DNA of 64,000 nucleotides from Bermanella sp044597725. GTDB lineage: Bacteria; Pseudomonadota; Gammaproteobacteria; Pseudomonadales; Oceanobacteraceae. Positions 16,868 through 26,336 of this stretch are shown here, one piece after another. The stretch is taken from NCBI RefSeq assembly GCF_044597725.1, contig NZ_CP139003.1, positions 248,001 through 312,000 on the forward strand. The letters run 5' to 3'. Each line of letters opens with the position of its first letter. Positions within the stretch are counted from its first letter, which is position 1. Both the position numbers and the translations under genes were made by a program. Under the pieces are notes generated by a model. That model worked only from the letters and a program-made list of their open reading frames with translations, did not search any database and was not told where the DNA came from.

Positions 16868-17637
16868 TAGAACTGGGCTTTTGGTTAAAAAAGACCATTG
16901 GTTTTTGGTTAATGCCATTAAGTTTAGTGGTGCTACTTTTGACAAGCGGCACCGCACTGCTTTGGCTTAACCGTAGGCCAATACTTGCGAAAAGCTTAGT
17001 GAGCATTGGCTTAGTTACACTGGTTTTATTAAGCTGGAATCCAGTAACCACCCCCATGTTACGTAGCATTGAACAAACCCATGAGCACTTTAAGCTAACC
17101 AGCCCGGTGGATTATATTGTGGTACTGGGCAACAAGGTAGAAAGCGACCCGGATACGCCCCTTAGTAGTCATTTATCCAGTTCCGCAACCACTCGTATTT
17201 TGGAAGGGTTACGCATTGCCAATGCTAATCCAAAATCAAAGTTAATTGTCAGCGGCTATGCCAGTGCCAACAGTAAAAGTAGCGCAGAGGTTTATCGTCA
17301 AGTAGCGCTTTCATTAGGCTTTGACGAGCAGCGCATCATTGCGCTGCCCCAACCCAAAGATACTCAGCAAGAAGCCCAAGCAGTTAAAAACTTACTGAAG
17401 CAAACTGAAAATGATCACGCAATTATTGCTTTGGTTACAAGTGCCAGCCATATGCCAAGAGCAGCAAATCACTTTAAACAACTTGGAATTAATACCATTC
17501 CTGCACCCACGTTTTATTTAGCAAAATACACAGAAGAAACAGACTGGCGATTTAATTCATCAGGGCTATTAAAAGCAGAACGTAGCTTTTACGAATGGTT
17601 AGGTATGGCTTGGCATAAAATTACAGGCTTGTTTTAG
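16864..17637 (+). CDS. ElyC/YdcF-type DUF218 membrane protein
   Basis: A 257-residue protein with two N-terminal membrane helices (about residues 12-30 and 40-57) and a DUF218 domain: YIVVLGNKVESD, then RILEGLRIANANPKSKLIVS, SSAEVYRQVALSLGFDEQRI, and TSASHMPRAANHFKQLGI. E. coli ElyC, of this layout, affects the lipid carrier pathway for envelope polysaccharides and peptidoglycan. The start overlaps ggt (ATGA), and the end overlaps the opposite-strand histidine kinase by 17 bp. Function beyond family level is inferred. Confidence 0.9.
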   Translation: MIELGFWLKKTIGFWLMPLSLVVLLLTSGTALLWLNRRPILAKSLVSIGLVTLVLLSWNPVTTPMLRSIEQTHEHFKLTSPVDYIVVLGNKVESDPDTPLSSHLSSSATTRILEGLRIANANPKSKLIVSGYASANSKSSAEVYRQVALSLGFDEQRIIALPQPKDTQQEAQAVKNLLKQTENDHAIIALVTSASHMPRAANHFKQLGINTIPAPTFYLAKYTEETDWRFNSSGLLKAERSFYEWLGMAWHKITGLF

Positions 17638-18997
17638 ACAAGGTAAAACATAACGTAAATTGAGTGCCATTATTGGGAGAGGATTCCACCGAGACTTTAC
17701 CGCCCATTTTTTGCGTTAGCAAAGTGTGAATAATAGATAAGCCCAAACCTGTTCCACCTTCATTTCGGCGCGTTGTATAGAACGGATTAAACATATTCTT
17801 TTTAGTTTCACTGTCCATGCCTAAACCATTATCGTGATAACAAACCATGAGAGCACCGTCTTTAATATCACCGATTTCAATATCGATTTTAGCATCACCA
17901 TTGAAGTAATCAGGAAAGCCATGAATACAGCTATTGCTAATTAAATTAGTAAGGATTTGTGCAATAGCCCCAGGGTAGGTAGACACTTCAAAGTCTCCAC
18001 CCGTAACACTCACTTCCACAGGCACTTTTTTTGTCATGGGAACCAATGTTGAAATAACTTGTTGGACATAGTCATGCAAATTTATGGTTTCCATTTCAAA
18101 GTGATTTTGATCGGCACTGGTGCGCTTAAAATTACTGATTAACGTAGCAGCTTTATTTAAATTACTAATCGTTAAAGAGACCGCATCTTCGGCTTGTGCG
18201 ATAAAAGCATCTAACTGGCTGCGCGTTAACGTTTGTGATTGGGCATTGATGGAAATAAGCTGAACCTGCTCTTTTAAATGAGAACTAGCAGTAAGCGCCA
18301 CACCTAAAGGTGTATTTACTTCGTGGGCAACCCCTGCAACCATTGCCCCAAGGGCGGCCATTTTTTCGCTTTCAACTAACTGGTTTTGTAGGTTTTTGAG
18401 TTCATCAATGGTTTGATTTAGGTGCTGTGTACGGGCTTGCACTTGTTCTTCTAGCTGCTGATTAGTTTGCTTTAATTGTATTTCGTAATCTAACCGTTGG
18501 CGTGCACTGATCACACGACCAAATAAATCCGACAACACACCCGAGAAAATAATCTCCTCTCTTGTCCATTGACGCACGTCACCTCTGTGCTCATTACAAA
18601 TAATGCCAACAGTTTCACCGTTATGGCGAATAGGCGTATCAAGCATAGATTGAATACCCAATACATCTAAGTAGCCATGAGCAAATTCAGAGGTTTCTTC
18701 TGCTTGCGTAGCATCATCTGCCGCAATCACTCTATCGTCATCAAGTGCTTGGAAATAGCGAGGAAGGTCTGTTCGAGTAAGTATCATGGTCTCTGACGAA
18801 ACCGGTTGGGAGGTATCCATTAACAAATGACAACGAATTTGGTTTTCATCATCGTATAACCAAATACCGGCCCGATCGATGGCTAACCCTTCCATTGCCG
18901 CTGAAAGTATTAAACGGGCAGCAGCGTCCATGTCACCCCGGTCAATTACAGGTGATTTAGACAACCTATTTAAAATGGATTCATGATGAAAACTCAT
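17621..18997 (-). CDS. GAF-domain sensor histidine kinase
   Basis: A 458-residue soluble kinase with no membrane segment. Order: GAF domain (about 15-170); coiled coil (about 175-215); HisKA with phospho-His in VAGVAHEVNTPLGVALTA (about residue 225); HATPase with N box ILTNLISNSCIHGF and G boxes DNGLGMD and GTGLGLSIIHTLL. The AHEVNTPLG variant is typical of kinases that often lack a cognate regulator next door, and none is here. The signal is unknown. Convergent with the ElyC-like gene. Confidence 0.92.
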   Translation of the reverse strand: MSFHHESILNRLSKSPVIDRGDMDAAARLILSAAMEGLAIDRAGIWLYDDENQIRCHLLMDTSQPVSSETMILTRTDLPRYFQALDDDRVIAADDATQAEETSEFAHGYLDVLGIQSMLDTPIRHNGETVGIICNEHRGDVRQWTREEIIFSGVLSDLFGRVISARQRLDYEIQLKQTNQQLEEQVQARTQHLNQTIDELKNLQNQLVESEKMAALGAMVAGVAHEVNTPLGVALTASSHLKEQVQLISINAQSQTLTRSQLDAFIAQAEDAVSLTISNLNKAATLISNFKRTSADQNHFEMETINLHDYVQQVISTLVPMTKKVPVEVSVTGGDFEVSTYPGAIAQILTNLISNSCIHGFPDYFNGDAKIDIEIGDIKDGALMVCYHDNGLGMDSETKKNMFNPFYTTRRNEGGTGLGLSIIHTLLTQKMGGKVSVESSPNNGTQFTLCFTLSKTSL

Positions 18998-19076
18998 AGC
19001 ATTAGTATAGCCATAATATGGAAAATTCCGAGGTAAAAACGGCCATTTAACGTAGAACTAGAAGGGCAAATATGTA

Positions 19077-19787
19077 CTAAGCAATAGAGATTAGCTCTAC
19101 TACGTCTTGAATGACAATATCCGGCAAAAACTCGTGGGGCCATTGCCGACTGCCATCATCAAGCCATGCGGTATGCATACCTATTTGCTGTGCGCCTAAC
19201 ATATCATGATATGGGTGATCACCAACATGCAAACACTGGTTTGCTGCAATGCCTATGCTTGATAAGGCATACTCGAATATTTCTGCATCGGGTTTAGGTG
19301 CGGAAAAATCTTCTGCGTTTAGCGAGAGGGCAAAGAATTTATCTAAACCAATAGTCTGAGTACAAGCATTACCATTTGTAATGGCAATCAATTGATAATC
19401 TTGTTTAAGCCTTTGCAGTGTACTGGGAACGGAATCGAACAATCTTACTTGCTGACGAACTTGATAAAAATGCAAAAAGCATTCTCGAGCAGCGGTACGT
19501 GTATTATCAACACCGCACAAAGTAAATAAATGACGTAAAAAATGTTCTCGTAATTGCGATGTTTTGTGAATTAGATGGGAGTTTTGTTTAGCAAAATCCA
19601 TCTTAGCAATGGATATACTTTCTTTATCAAACTGCTCCAGTACTTGTGGCACATGCTTAAGTATCCAATCAAACATGGCCTGTTCTGCACGTAGAATAAC
19701 TTCAGTGCCATCCCATAAAGTATCATCCAGATCAAAGCTAATAACTTTCAACTGGGGAAATTGTCGTTTTAGTGTAAGCTCTGCCAT
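19077..19787 (-). CDS. HAD-superfamily hydrolase, YigB-like
   Basis: A 236-residue haloacid dehalogenase-fold phosphatase. Motif I is SFDLDDTLWDGTEVI (nucleophile Asp), motif II lies in IAITNGNACTQ, and motifs III/IV are FSAPKPDAEIF and HVGDHPYHDMLGAQQ. In the same place in Pseudomonas and E. coli a YigB-type enzyme (FMN phosphatase in E. coli) is encoded. Its ATG directly follows the TAA of the DUF484 gene, with no gap. Substrate not certain. Confidence 0.9.
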   Translation of the reverse strand: MAELTLKRQFPQLKVISFDLDDTLWDGTEVILRAEQAMFDWILKHVPQVLEQFDKESISIAKMDFAKQNSHLIHKTSQLREHFLRHLFTLCGVDNTRTAARECFLHFYQVRQQVRLFDSVPSTLQRLKQDYQLIAITNGNACTQTIGLDKFFALSLNAEDFSAPKPDAEIFEYALSSIGIAANQCLHVGDHPYHDMLGAQQIGMHTAWLDDGSRQWPHEFLPDIVIQDVVELISIA

Positions 19788-20438
19788 TTATAGCAAAATA
19801 TCCAAGCGGCGGCTGACAATTTCTGCCACATAATCTAAAAACAACGTATCCATATTGCTTTTAAAGTAGTCTTCATTGCGATGCCCCAAGGCGATGATAC
19901 CCAAATCATTTTTTAATAGGCAGGCAGCCAGCGATCCAACTTTTGAGCCGGAATGAAAAAATAATTCCATCTGATCATCACTTAATTGACCACAAATCGC
20001 TTGGCGACGACCAAAGTGCTGCAAGAGTTGATGCTGCATATCTACTTCAATAACGGTTTGCATGCTCATGGCCGGAACAAATAAGGTGATGCATGCATGA
20101 TCAACCCCGTAGACTGCCGACATACTTTGCTGTAGCGATTGCTCTACTTCTTCGATGGATTGAGCATCAAGTAAGTCCAGTGTGAGTCGACGAGTTTGCT
20201 CAAATAATCGATCATTACGACGAGCATTCTCAACTAACTGCTGTAGGCGTTCATGAAGTTCGTTATTCTTATCTCGCAGGCGTTTACTTTGAAACTCCAC
20301 CAAAGAAACGGCGCCCCCAGTTTCATGGGGAACATCTAATTGCTCGGCCAATTCAGGGAATTTACGAAAGAAATCAGGATGCTGTTTTAAAAATACAGCC
20401 ACGTCCTTTTCATTTAGCTGTTTTTCATCCTGTTGCAT
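19788..20438 (-). CDS. DUF484 family protein
   Basis: A 216-residue cytoplasmic protein of the DUF484 family, which has a GAF-like fold. N-terminus: EKDVAVFLKQHPDFFRKFPE followed by PHETGGAVSLVEFQSKRLR and a short coiled coil; C-terminus: DLGIIALGHRNEDYFKSNMD with LDYVAEIVSRRLD. The family has no defined function. In Pseudomonas and E. coli this gene lies between dapF and xerC; here xerC is missing and the HAD gene follows immediately. Confidence 0.94.
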   Translation of the reverse strand: MQQDEKQLNEKDVAVFLKQHPDFFRKFPELAEQLDVPHETGGAVSLVEFQSKRLRDKNNELHERLQQLVENARRNDRLFEQTRRLTLDLLDAQSIEEVEQSLQQSMSAVYGVDHACITLFVPAMSMQTVIEVDMQHQLLQHFGRRQAICGQLSDDQMELFFHSGSKVGSLAACLLKNDLGIIALGHRNEDYFKSNMDTLFLDYVAEIVSRRLDILL

Positions 20439-20581
20439 GCTGAACCTTTAAATAGTGTTAAGTTTTTAGTTGTTAATGTTTAATTTAATATACGACGTTA
20501 AGCTGAAGCTGTCTTGAATAAACCCAGTGTGCTTTAGCACATGAGGATTTAGACTAGGCTCTGCAACACAACTAGCTCAAA

Positions 20582-21418
20582 TCAGACTTGAAGGCGGCCA
20601 TCAAACACTCGCACAGCAGGCCCTTTCATGATGACATCACCCTGTCCATCCCAGCGTATAATCAGTTGGCCACCTGGCAAATTCACTTTTACTTCGTCGT
20701 CTACTTCGCCCCACTTATGGGCAATAGCCATGGCCGCACACGCCCCTGTACCACATGCTTCTGTCCAGCCCGCTCCGCGCTCATAAACTCTTAAGTCTAT
20801 TTCGTTGCGGCTTTTAATATGCATAAAACCCGCATTTATACGCTTGGCAAATTCTGGGTGCTTTTCTAATTCTGGGCCCAGCTGATTCACCAATTCGCTA
20901 TGAATATCATCCACTTTCATAACACAATGAGGGTTACCCATAGATACCGCACCAATGTTTGCCATGTAACGACCATCATTCAAAGGTACTGGCAATTCAT
21001 AGGTAGCAGCTTGCTCTGTTTTAAAGGGTATGCTTTTAGGATCAAAATCAGCCTTGCCCATATTCACAAGCACTTGCCCATCATCTTCAATTTTTAATTC
21101 AATAATGCCCGAGTTGGTTTCTACTTTAATTGGGTTTTTGGCGGTTAATTTTGCATCGTGCACAAACTTTGCAAAACAACGTGCACCGTTGCCACATTGC
21201 TCGACTTCACTGCCGTCGGCATTGTAGATCCGGTAGCGAAAATCCACATCGGGGTTACTTGGCGCTTCAACCACCAGTAATTGGTCAAAGCCAATACCAA
21301 AATGACGATCACTTAATTGGCGAACAAGTTCTGAGCGAAAGGCAAAATGCTGCGTGACTAAGTCAACCACCATGAAGTCGTTGCCTAATCCATGCATTTT
21401 GCTAAATTTTAACAACAT
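20582..21418 (-). CDS. dapF: Diaminopimelate epimerase
   Basis: A 278-residue PLP-independent racemase that converts LL- to meso-diaminopimelate, the precursor of lysine and peptidoglycan. The two catalytic cysteines are visible in EQCGNGARCFAKF and WTEACGTGACAAMA. Other marks are MHGLGNDFMVVDL and SMGNPHCVM. Full length, cytoplasmic. It follows lysA by 9 nt in the lptM-lysA-dapF operon; the gap to DUF484 is 143 nt. Confidence 0.98.
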   Translation of the reverse strand: MLLKFSKMHGLGNDFMVVDLVTQHFAFRSELVRQLSDRHFGIGFDQLLVVEAPSNPDVDFRYRIYNADGSEVEQCGNGARCFAKFVHDAKLTAKNPIKVETNSGIIELKIEDDGQVLVNMGKADFDPKSIPFKTEQAATYELPVPLNDGRYMANIGAVSMGNPHCVMKVDDIHSELVNQLGPELEKHPEFAKRINAGFMHIKSRNEIDLRVYERGAGWTEACGTGACAAMAIAHKWGEVDDEVKVNLPGGQLIIRWDGQGDVIMKGPAVRVFDGRLQV

Positions 21419-21427
21419 ACTCTGACC

Positions 21428-22681
21428 TTAATCCTGAATAACTGTTTCTAACATTAACTGATCGGAGATGGTTTCGCGACGACGAATTAAATGTACCGTC
21501 TCATCGTCAACCATGACTTCAGCAGGTTTGTTACGGGTATTGTAATTAGATGCCATGACAAAGCCGTACGCACCGGCACTTTTAACCGCCAGCAAATCAC
21601 CGGGTAAAATAGCCAGCTCGCGGTCTTTACCTAAGAAGTCGCCTGTTTCACAAACAGGGCCCACCACATCGTAATGCTGCTTACCGATTTTAGTGCGCGG
21701 TTGCACTTCGACAATACGCTGCCATGCGCTATACAATGAAGGGCGAATCAAATCATTCATGCCGCCATCTATAATAGCAAAATGCTTGTCACCATTATTT
21801 TTCAAAAACTCAACTTGCGTAACAAAAATACCCGCATTAGCGGCAATTGAACGTCCCGGCTCTAATACCAGTTTTAGTTTACGGCCCTCTAGCTTGGGCA
21901 ACACAGCGTCGGCAAATTGCTGTGGTGTAGGTGGTACTTCATCATCATAGGTCACCCCTAAGCCACCGCCTAAATCGATGTGCTCAAGAACAATGCCTTG
22001 ATTAGCTAGGTCATCCACCAGCGCTAGTACTCGATCTAGAGCATCTAAAAATGGATCAAGCTGCGTAAGCTGAGAACCTATATGGCAATCCACACCTTTA
22101 ATTTCGATACCGCCCATGGTGCTTGCTTTGGCATACACATGCTTAGCAGTGTCGATATCCACACCGAATTTGTTTTCTTTTAAACCGGTTGAGATGTATG
22201 GATGGGTTTGCGCATCGACATCCGGATTCACCCGCAATGACAACGGTGCTTTCACGCCCATTTCCTCTGCCACCGCATTTAAACGTTCGAGTTCCGCTTC
22301 ACTTTCTACATTAAAACAGTGTACACCCACGGCCAGTGCACGACGCATTTCATCTGCTGTTTTAGCCACACCCGAAAACACAATTTTATTCGGTTCGCCA
22401 CCGGCTTTTAAAACGCGTTCTAATTCACCCACCGAAACAATATCAAAACCCGCGCCTAATTTAGCCAATACATTAAGCACCGCAATATTGCTATTGGCTT
22501 TCACCGCATAACACACCAGTGCGTCTTGCCCCTCTAGGGCTTTGGCATATTGTAGGTAATGATCACTAAAGGCTTTTCGTGAGTACACATACAAAGGCGT
22601 ACCATAGCGGTCGGCCAAATCACTTACGGCTACATTTTCGGCAAATAATTCACCGTCTTGGTACTCAAATACATCTGTCAT
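21428..22681 (-). CDS. lysA: Diaminopimelate decarboxylase
   Basis: A 417-residue PLP enzyme of fold type III catalysing the last step of lysine synthesis, from meso-DAP. The PLP lysine is in VCYAVKANSN (about residue 61). Other marks are GAGFDIVSVGELERVLKAG, HIGSQLTQLDPF, DLGGGLGV, EPGRSIAANAG and GPVCETGDFLGKDR. Its ATG overlaps the stop of the lipoprotein gene lptM by 4 nt. Confidence 0.98.
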   Translation of the reverse strand: MTDVFEYQDGELFAENVAVSDLADRYGTPLYVYSRKAFSDHYLQYAKALEGQDALVCYAVKANSNIAVLNVLAKLGAGFDIVSVGELERVLKAGGEPNKIVFSGVAKTADEMRRALAVGVHCFNVESEAELERLNAVAEEMGVKAPLSLRVNPDVDAQTHPYISTGLKENKFGVDIDTAKHVYAKASTMGGIEIKGVDCHIGSQLTQLDPFLDALDRVLALVDDLANQGIVLEHIDLGGGLGVTYDDEVPPTPQQFADAVLPKLEGRKLKLVLEPGRSIAANAGIFVTQVEFLKNNGDKHFAIIDGGMNDLIRPSLYSAWQRIVEVQPRTKIGKQHYDVVGPVCETGDFLGKDRELAILPGDLLAVKSAGAYGFVMASNYNTRNKPAEVMVDDETVHLIRRRETISDQLMLETVIQD

Positions 22682-22818
22682 AACGGGGCTTCGCTGGTTT
22701 GGGCGGCTTGCTCATTGCTAACAGTTGTCTGGGGCTGCTGCTCTTCGGGCATATAAAGCGCGCCTTTCTGCCCGCATGCGGTCAGTAGGACCAGTACAAC
22801 CATGATTAGATAGCGCAT
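22678..22818 (-). CDS. lptM: LPS translocon maturation lipoprotein LptM (LppL/YifL)
   Basis: A 46-residue lipoprotein reading MRYLIMVVLVLLTACGQKGA then an acidic, Gln-rich tail. The lipobox LLTAC places the lipidated Cys at residue 15, and CGQKGALYMP is the diagnostic LptM/LppL motif. In E. coli LptM binds LptD and helps its correct disulfide formation in the outer membrane. Its TGA overlaps the lysA ATG, and the lptM-lysA-dapF order matches Pseudomonas. Confidence 0.93.
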   Translation of the reverse strand: MRYLIMVVLVLLTACGQKGALYMPEEQQPQTTVSNEQAAQTSEAPL

Positions 22819-22867
22819 TTCGCATTCGCCTATGATCTAAAAGTGAGAATTATAGGGATTTACTAGG

Positions 22868-25732
22868 CTAGACGCTAGGCGGATATAGCTCAGACAGGGC
22901 CTGATTGAGTCTTGCTTCAAGCTTATATTTGTAATCGAGGTAGGTAGCAGTTTGTAATACCTGCTTAGACTGCCGGCTATGCAGGCGATCACTAATGGCA
23001 ATATCGGTAATGTAAACAGGATAAGGCTTGTGGTGACGCCGTAAACTAACCAAGTGTCTAACCAACGCCTTATACACTTGATCACCATGATCCAACTGGC
23101 TAAATTCTTCCTGCTCGCAAAATAGCGTAAAACCCAGCCTATTCTGTGCGTCATAATCAACTTGTGCATGCACATCAAAATAACGCCCCTGGCCCAGTCC
23201 TTCTTTGGGACGAATAGGACGCAACCTTAAGGGCTCATCTTTGGTGGGCAACTGCACTTCATAATATTCAATGGGCCGCTCGCGCACATTTTTATCACCA
23301 TATCGATGGCGATTTTGTCGGTACTCAACCTGTCGTAAAAAATGGTGAATGGGGTTAATTAAAGCCGCCTCATTGTACATGGGCGTAGTCCAGCGAATCA
23401 CTGAACCCCGCTCATCTAAAATATAGATTTGTGCACTTAAGCTATGGCCCTCCCCTATTTGCTGAACATAAAACACTTGCAGCACACCGGGTTTACTATG
23501 CTTACAAACCATTTGTACAATAGTGCCCTTGAGAGCCTGGCTATCCAGTACCACTTGAGAATAGTGCGGCTGAGGTTTGGCAAGCATCCGCATTAAGGTG
23601 CCTGCTCGATCGAAGTGATCTATCATGGGACGCCCTTGGCGAACCTGAATTAAATGATATTGTTCACCTATTTGCAGCACATAACGCCGCCGCTCGGCAA
23701 TTTTATTGCCATAAAAACACTGCCGAACTTCTTCTAATACTTCTTGAACACGACTGGCAATGGCTTTTGCCCGGGTCGCACAAAAGCAATTGACCACAAG
23801 CTCGGGAGGATCTTCTTGCGAGCCCGGTGGATAGGCATTTAAATAATCTTCTATTACTCTTAACAAGGCATTTTGACCTTCGTAACGAGTTGCCAGAACC
23901 TCCCGCCACGTGTTGTAAATAAGTTGGTCAATGGTTAGCACTAAGTTCTCTTTAAGTGCACTAAACCCCAGAGAGTCGGTACGATTGGATATTTTACTAA
24001 TGCCCCGACGGGTATAGTGACTCATTGGGTCAACAAATACGTTCACGTACAGTGCCACATATGTGGGAACAGGGGGCCGTTCAAAATTAGGATTAATACC
24101 ATCAGGCAGCGGCATGGTTTGAAAACTATTGAGAATTTCTTTCAACTCATAGTCTTTACCATGCTGATTACCCTGATACATAACAACATTGGTGCCTCTA
24201 TCCATAATTTTATTAACATGGCACCAAGCTAATAACTCAATTAAATTGGCCGACCGTTTCACCGGAGTGTCACTGGTACTTGGACGCGCTATCCCCGTAT
24301 ATAAACTCCAATTCATTTGCGGGATACGCCGCCGTACATGCTGTCTGAGCAAATGCAAACTGAGCTTATCTTCCTGAATATTGGAACTGATACCAGGGTT
24401 GATAAAGTCTATTTTCCCCGGCTTACGATCAAACGTGGCATACAATTTATGTCCCAAAAGCGTCATATCTTTTGCGTTCATAGTGGCGCTATCTTGATGC
24501 TCACGGCCAAACGCGCTTAAAAATTTATAGCTATGGATAAGCTCATTGACCAACAGTTTACGTTCTTGCATAACCGTATGTACTTGCCAGTGAGAACGAT
24601 TATCCAAATGTTCCAACTGATTTTCGGGCCAGCCCCATTGGTTAAGCAAGGGCTTGAGCAAATCCCGTTTCCAGTGCTTACGCCGTGTTGATTGGCCCAT
24701 GGGAATATTGGCCTTAAAATAAATACAACGCCGCACTAAATCTAAACGTTCAGGCTCTTCCCGTTCGAGCAAATAACGCTCTAACTTGTCGTACAACAAA
24801 AGGTAAGGGTCGAGTTTCTCTAGCTTTACTGCTTCATCGAAGATGTGGGCTTTTAAGCTAATGCTAAGTGGCTCCACATTGGGATAACCACTGGCGTAAG
24901 CTTCGGTTAAAAACAGTTTTAAGATTGATTTATAAGGGCTCGCAATGGCTTTATAGAGTTGCCACATACCGGCTCCTACAAACTCCCCCGCAGGTATTTC
25001 CGCTAGACCGCCAAAGTCGATTACTTCGTCTTCTTGAGCAAACCTTTGTTGGTATAACCGGTAAACAAAGTCATCGTACATGGGCTCGTATTCGGGTGGC
25101 ACCAACCACCAGATGGGATAACATCCAGCTAGTAAAATACTGGTACGGTAGAATTCATCCAACAGTAATTGATGCTGTGCGCTGCCACAATCTTCTTGTC
25201 CCAGTTCGTTGCGCTCTCCGCGCACAAAACGCTTCGGGTCCATTAAAAAGAAGTGCAATTCTAAGCCTAGGGTTTCGGCATACTTCTCAATGCTCTTGGC
25301 CTTGCGTGTAAGTAATTCGGCACTTTCTTCATCTAGGCGGGAATCATGGCACAGCCATATATCTAAATCACTGCCACCGCTGTGGCCTAAGGAGCCACAA
25401 CTACCCATAATAAACAAACTACGAATAGAGGGATTACCCGTACGGCGCTGCTGGTACTGAAAGCCCATGGCCAAGGTCGTGGCCGCTCGCAGACTATCTT
25501 TACTGGGCTGATACCGGGCAACACCACTGGGGCACTCAGGGCCCTCGTAACCTGGCAGTTTTTCATGATTAACATGAAAGAAAAGGGGTAGCGCGTCTAA
25601 GAAAACCTTTTGCCGCTCGGTAAGCGCCGATTGCGTGCGCTCGAAGCGGTATTGGTTATAGGCCAGTAAGCGCTTAACCACTTGTTGCACGCGATTTTTA
25701 TCAAACCCTGCCCCTCCTAATAAATCCGACAT
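22868..25732 (-). CDS. cyaA: Class I adenylate cyclase
   Basis: A 954-residue enterobacterial-type (class I) adenylate cyclase making cAMP for CRP-type regulation. The nucleotidyltransferase motif is near residue 108-125: FIMGSCGSLGHSGGSDLDIW, followed by DLDIWLCHD. The length is close to the Pseudomonas enzyme and longer than E. coli CyaA (848). The N-terminal catalytic half is followed by a long regulatory C-terminal half (for example FERPPVPTYVALYVNVFVDP). Cytoplasmic. It is transcribed away from rpmB. Confidence 0.96.
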   Translation of the reverse strand: MSDLLGGAGFDKNRVQQVVKRLLAYNQYRFERTQSALTERQKVFLDALPLFFHVNHEKLPGYEGPECPSGVARYQPSKDSLRAATTLAMGFQYQQRRTGNPSIRSLFIMGSCGSLGHSGGSDLDIWLCHDSRLDEESAELLTRKAKSIEKYAETLGLELHFFLMDPKRFVRGERNELGQEDCGSAQHQLLLDEFYRTSILLAGCYPIWWLVPPEYEPMYDDFVYRLYQQRFAQEDEVIDFGGLAEIPAGEFVGAGMWQLYKAIASPYKSILKLFLTEAYASGYPNVEPLSISLKAHIFDEAVKLEKLDPYLLLYDKLERYLLEREEPERLDLVRRCIYFKANIPMGQSTRRKHWKRDLLKPLLNQWGWPENQLEHLDNRSHWQVHTVMQERKLLVNELIHSYKFLSAFGREHQDSATMNAKDMTLLGHKLYATFDRKPGKIDFINPGISSNIQEDKLSLHLLRQHVRRRIPQMNWSLYTGIARPSTSDTPVKRSANLIELLAWCHVNKIMDRGTNVVMYQGNQHGKDYELKEILNSFQTMPLPDGINPNFERPPVPTYVALYVNVFVDPMSHYTRRGISKISNRTDSLGFSALKENLVLTIDQLIYNTWREVLATRYEGQNALLRVIEDYLNAYPPGSQEDPPELVVNCFCATRAKAIASRVQEVLEEVRQCFYGNKIAERRRYVLQIGEQYHLIQVRQGRPMIDHFDRAGTLMRMLAKPQPHYSQVVLDSQALKGTIVQMVCKHSKPGVLQVFYVQQIGEGHSLSAQIYILDERGSVIRWTTPMYNEAALINPIHHFLRQVEYRQNRHRYGDKNVRERPIEYYEVQLPTKDEPLRLRPIRPKEGLGQGRYFDVHAQVDYDAQNRLGFTLFCEQEEFSQLDHGDQVYKALVRHLVSLRRHHKPYPVYITDIAISDRLHSRQSKQVLQTATYLDYKYKLEARLNQALSELYPPSV

Positions 25733-26034
25733 GTGCCTCCGAACCTTTCTTACCCATTCACTGCCGTTTTAGTTACACAAATACGCCGACATTTAACGCC
25801 ACATTTGTGCAAATTATTGATATAATGCGCGCGCTGCAATTATTAAGTATAGAAGAGGCTCAGGCGATGACGGCAAAGATTTTGCCTTATTCACGCCATT
25901 TATCAGTTTCGCTACGCTCATTTTTTACCCAATTTACTTGCTTTAAGGTGGGGTTTTTGGTATAAAACGCAGCTCTTTTTAGACGGGGTGACCGATGTGT
26001 CTTGTCAATTCTATTGCAAGGCCCGTAAACATTG
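25733..26034. promoter_or_regulatory. cyaA-rpmB intergenic region with rpmB promoter element
   Basis: A consensus -10 TATAAT followed by GCGCGCGC lies at 25821-25826 on the plus strand, about 265 nt before rpmB, so the transcript would have a long leader. No clear -35 is present at 17 nt. I see no convincing protein gene here; a 65-codon minus-strand ORF has no family features. Confidence 0.45.
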
Positions 26035-26082
26035 GCCCCGAACGAATTTTTTAGTAGTCGCTTATTTGCAAAAAATCGGGGC
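26035..26082 (+). promoter_or_regulatory. rpmB leader hairpin covering the ribosome-binding site
   Basis: GCCCCGA (26035-26041) can pair with TCGGGGC (26076-26082), extended by T(6)/A(6) tracts at 26047-26052 and 26070-26075 with a small bulge. The right arm holds GGGG, the only Shine-Dalgarno for the rpmB ATG 7 nt later. The fold would hide the start site, so it may be a translational control element for L28/L33; this is inference from the sequence. Confidence 0.55.
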
Positions 26083-26088
26083 ATAACA

Positions 26089-26325
26089 ATGGCTAAAGTT
26101 TGTCAGGTTACGGGTAAACGCCCTGTAACAGGTAACAACGTATCGCACTCTAACATCAAGACCAAGCGTCGTTTCCTTCCTAACCTTCAGAATCACCGTT
26201 TCTGGGTTGAGAGCGAAAACCGTTTCGTTAAACTACGTATTTCTACTAAAGCTATGCGTATCATTGATAAGAAAGGCATCGACACAGTTCTTGCAGAACT
26301 ACGTGCCCGTGGCGAAAAAGTTTAA
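26089..26325 (+). CDS. rpmB: 50S ribosomal protein L28
   Basis: A 78-residue ribosomal protein beginning MAKVCQVTGKRPVTGNNVSH with the conserved SNIKTKRRFLPNL and FWVESENRFVKLRIS. I start it at ATG 26089, the universal N-terminus; an upstream in-frame ATG at 26032 would add 19 residues absent from the family and lies in the leader hairpin. Single-copy form without the zinc CxxC. Paired with rpmG 11 nt downstream, as in nearly all gammaproteobacteria. Confidence 0.98.
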   Translation: MAKVCQVTGKRPVTGNNVSHSNIKTKRRFLPNLQNHRFWVESENRFVKLRISTKAMRIIDKKGIDTVLAELRARGEKV

Positions 26326-26336
26326 GGGGTCTTATA

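Noticed and set aside
22116..22511. 131-codon ORF antisense to lysA
   Set aside because: Shadow of lysA codons; no family, no ribosome-binding site.
24868..25311. 147-codon ORF antisense to cyaA
   Set aside because: Unstructured translation with no similarity, fully inside cyaA.
25887..26084. 65-codon minus-strand ORF in the rpmB leader
   Set aside because: It lies antisense to the leader hairpin, has no similarity and no start signal.
26032..26088. Upstream ATG extension of L28
   Set aside because: L28 is highly conserved and begins MAKVC; the added residues are absent in the family and overlap the hairpin.
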